A stretch of DNA of 64,000 bases from Streptomyces sp. 35G-GA-8 (GTDB lineage Bacteria; Actinomycetota; Actinomycetes; Streptomycetales; Streptomycetaceae). The notes beneath the pieces were generated by a model. It was not told where the DNA came from and ran no database searches. It saw nothing but the letters and a program-made list of their open reading frames with translations. A program made the position numbers and the translations under genes. The stretch lies in the NCBI RefSeq assembly GCF_023534745.1, contig NZ_JAMHJQ010000003.1, positions 1 to 64,000 on the forward strand, in the 5' to 3' direction. Position 1 is the first letter of the stretch. Every line of letters begins with the position of its first letter. This document shows, one piece after another, positions 63,717-64,000 of the stretch.

Positions 63717-64000
63717 GTGAAGGCCGCTCCGGAGAAGAGCTCGGCGGCTGCCGTACGCGCGGACGCGCCCCGGTCCTCGGCCCCCGCGAGGGAGACGGCC
63801 CCCTCACCTGACGTATCGACGGCAGCTGTCCCCGGCCCACGCCTGAACGCCCGAAGCCTCCAGAGACTCCAGGGGAGGGCGGGCAACGCGGCGGTGTCGC
63901 GGCTCGTCGCGCAACGGTACGCGGAGGTGGTGAAGCCCCCGCCGGCACAGGCGCCCGGCTTCCGCAAGGTCCAGCAGGACGTGGCCGCGAAGAAGCAGCG
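63717..64000 (+). CDS. Possible CIS-associated effector/cargo (partial, N-terminal 94 residues)
   Basis: A coding frame runs off the right edge; an in-frame stop at 63702 limits the start, making the GTG at 63717 the best choice (GGGAG just upstream). After a 45-residue Ala/Ser/Pro-rich head it has SLQRLQGRAGNAAVSRLVAQ, close to the LQR-x-AGNAAV-xx-L motif seen at the N-termini of many proteins of eCIS clusters, including toxins and DUF4157 proteases. The head is likely disordered. The effector identity lies beyond the window. Confidence 0.65.
   Translation, partial: MKAAPEKSSAAAVRADAPRSSAPARETAPSPDVSTAAVPGPRLNARSLQRLQGRAGNAAVSRLVAQRYAEVVKPPPAQAPGFRKVQQDVAAKKQ

Noticed and set aside
63482-63967. 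A 161-codon minus-strand frame at the right end
   Set aside because: It covers the promoter region and the antisense of the divergent candidate cargo; codon pattern favours the plus strand.

Overview
This window is chromosomal DNA of a Streptomyces-type actinobacterium. It is very GC-rich, has many GTG starts and GTGA/ATGA start-stop overlaps, and has gene families and a gene order resembling the S. coelicolor region running from the cardiolipin synthase gene to gcvP and on to an apolipoprotein N-acyltransferase gene. No tRNA, CRISPR array, transposase or integrase gene was seen.

Layout. (1) 1-280: 3' end of a 23S rRNA, a 5S rRNA and a terminator. (2) 385-13912: an actinobacterial housekeeping block: cardiolipin synthase, a ManC-like nucleotidyltransferase with a degenerate phosphomannomutase domain, DUF881 / small basic protein / DUF881, a GarA-type FHA protein, an FtsR-type MerR, a DUF151 nuclease, a second MerR, DNA polymerase IV, a PRC-barrel protein, and gcvP behind a tandem glycine riboswitch. 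The order parallels the mycobacterial pgsA2-garA-gcvB neighbourhood but lacks gcvH. (3) 14091-20097: a DUF5999-type small protein, a hypothetical, a GCS2-family ligase, a VWA lipid-free exported protein and a CPBP protease. (4) 20142-35156: transport and regulatory genes: UvrA-like ABC protein, AraC, two VOC proteins, PadR, stand-alone ClpN domain, three EamA exporters (one behind a possible leader peptide), PPOX/MocR divergent pair, LysR, Rieske lipoprotein and an S9 peptidase. (5) 35226-38599: about 3.3 kb carrying a methyltransferase, YnfA, MerR and SUKH-like gene, bounded by direct repeats of the 5' end of a HipA-like kinase gene; this looks like an inserted accessory module. (6) 38498-50349: HipA-like/DUF3037 pair, two SDR reductases behind a promoter with an operator, a peptide-type solute-binding lipoprotein, uracil-DNA glycosylase, small conserved genes, a TetR-controlled flavin monooxygenase/Gfo-Idh operon and lnt. 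(7) 51118-64000: a contractile injection system (CIS, phage-tail-like) operon on the minus strand, with a divergent partial gene running off the window that has an N-terminal motif resembling CIS-associated proteins.

How it works together. In the CIS operon the sheath, two tube proteins, LysM adaptor, VgrG spike, PAAR tip, gp25, baseplate J and tail protein I form the tube, contractile sheath and baseplate. A 162-residue CxxC protein, a 48-residue DUF6760-type protein and a 598-residue proline-rich protein are linked by overlap or close spacing. The operon ends in a zinc-ribbon/transmembrane/discoidin-like protein whose architecture suits a membrane docking factor. No tape-measure protein or AAA+ ATPase is visible, so the locus probably continues past 64000.

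Limits: functions rest on motif recognition by eye. Start codons were chosen from ribosome binding sites and overlaps; alternatives are stated.
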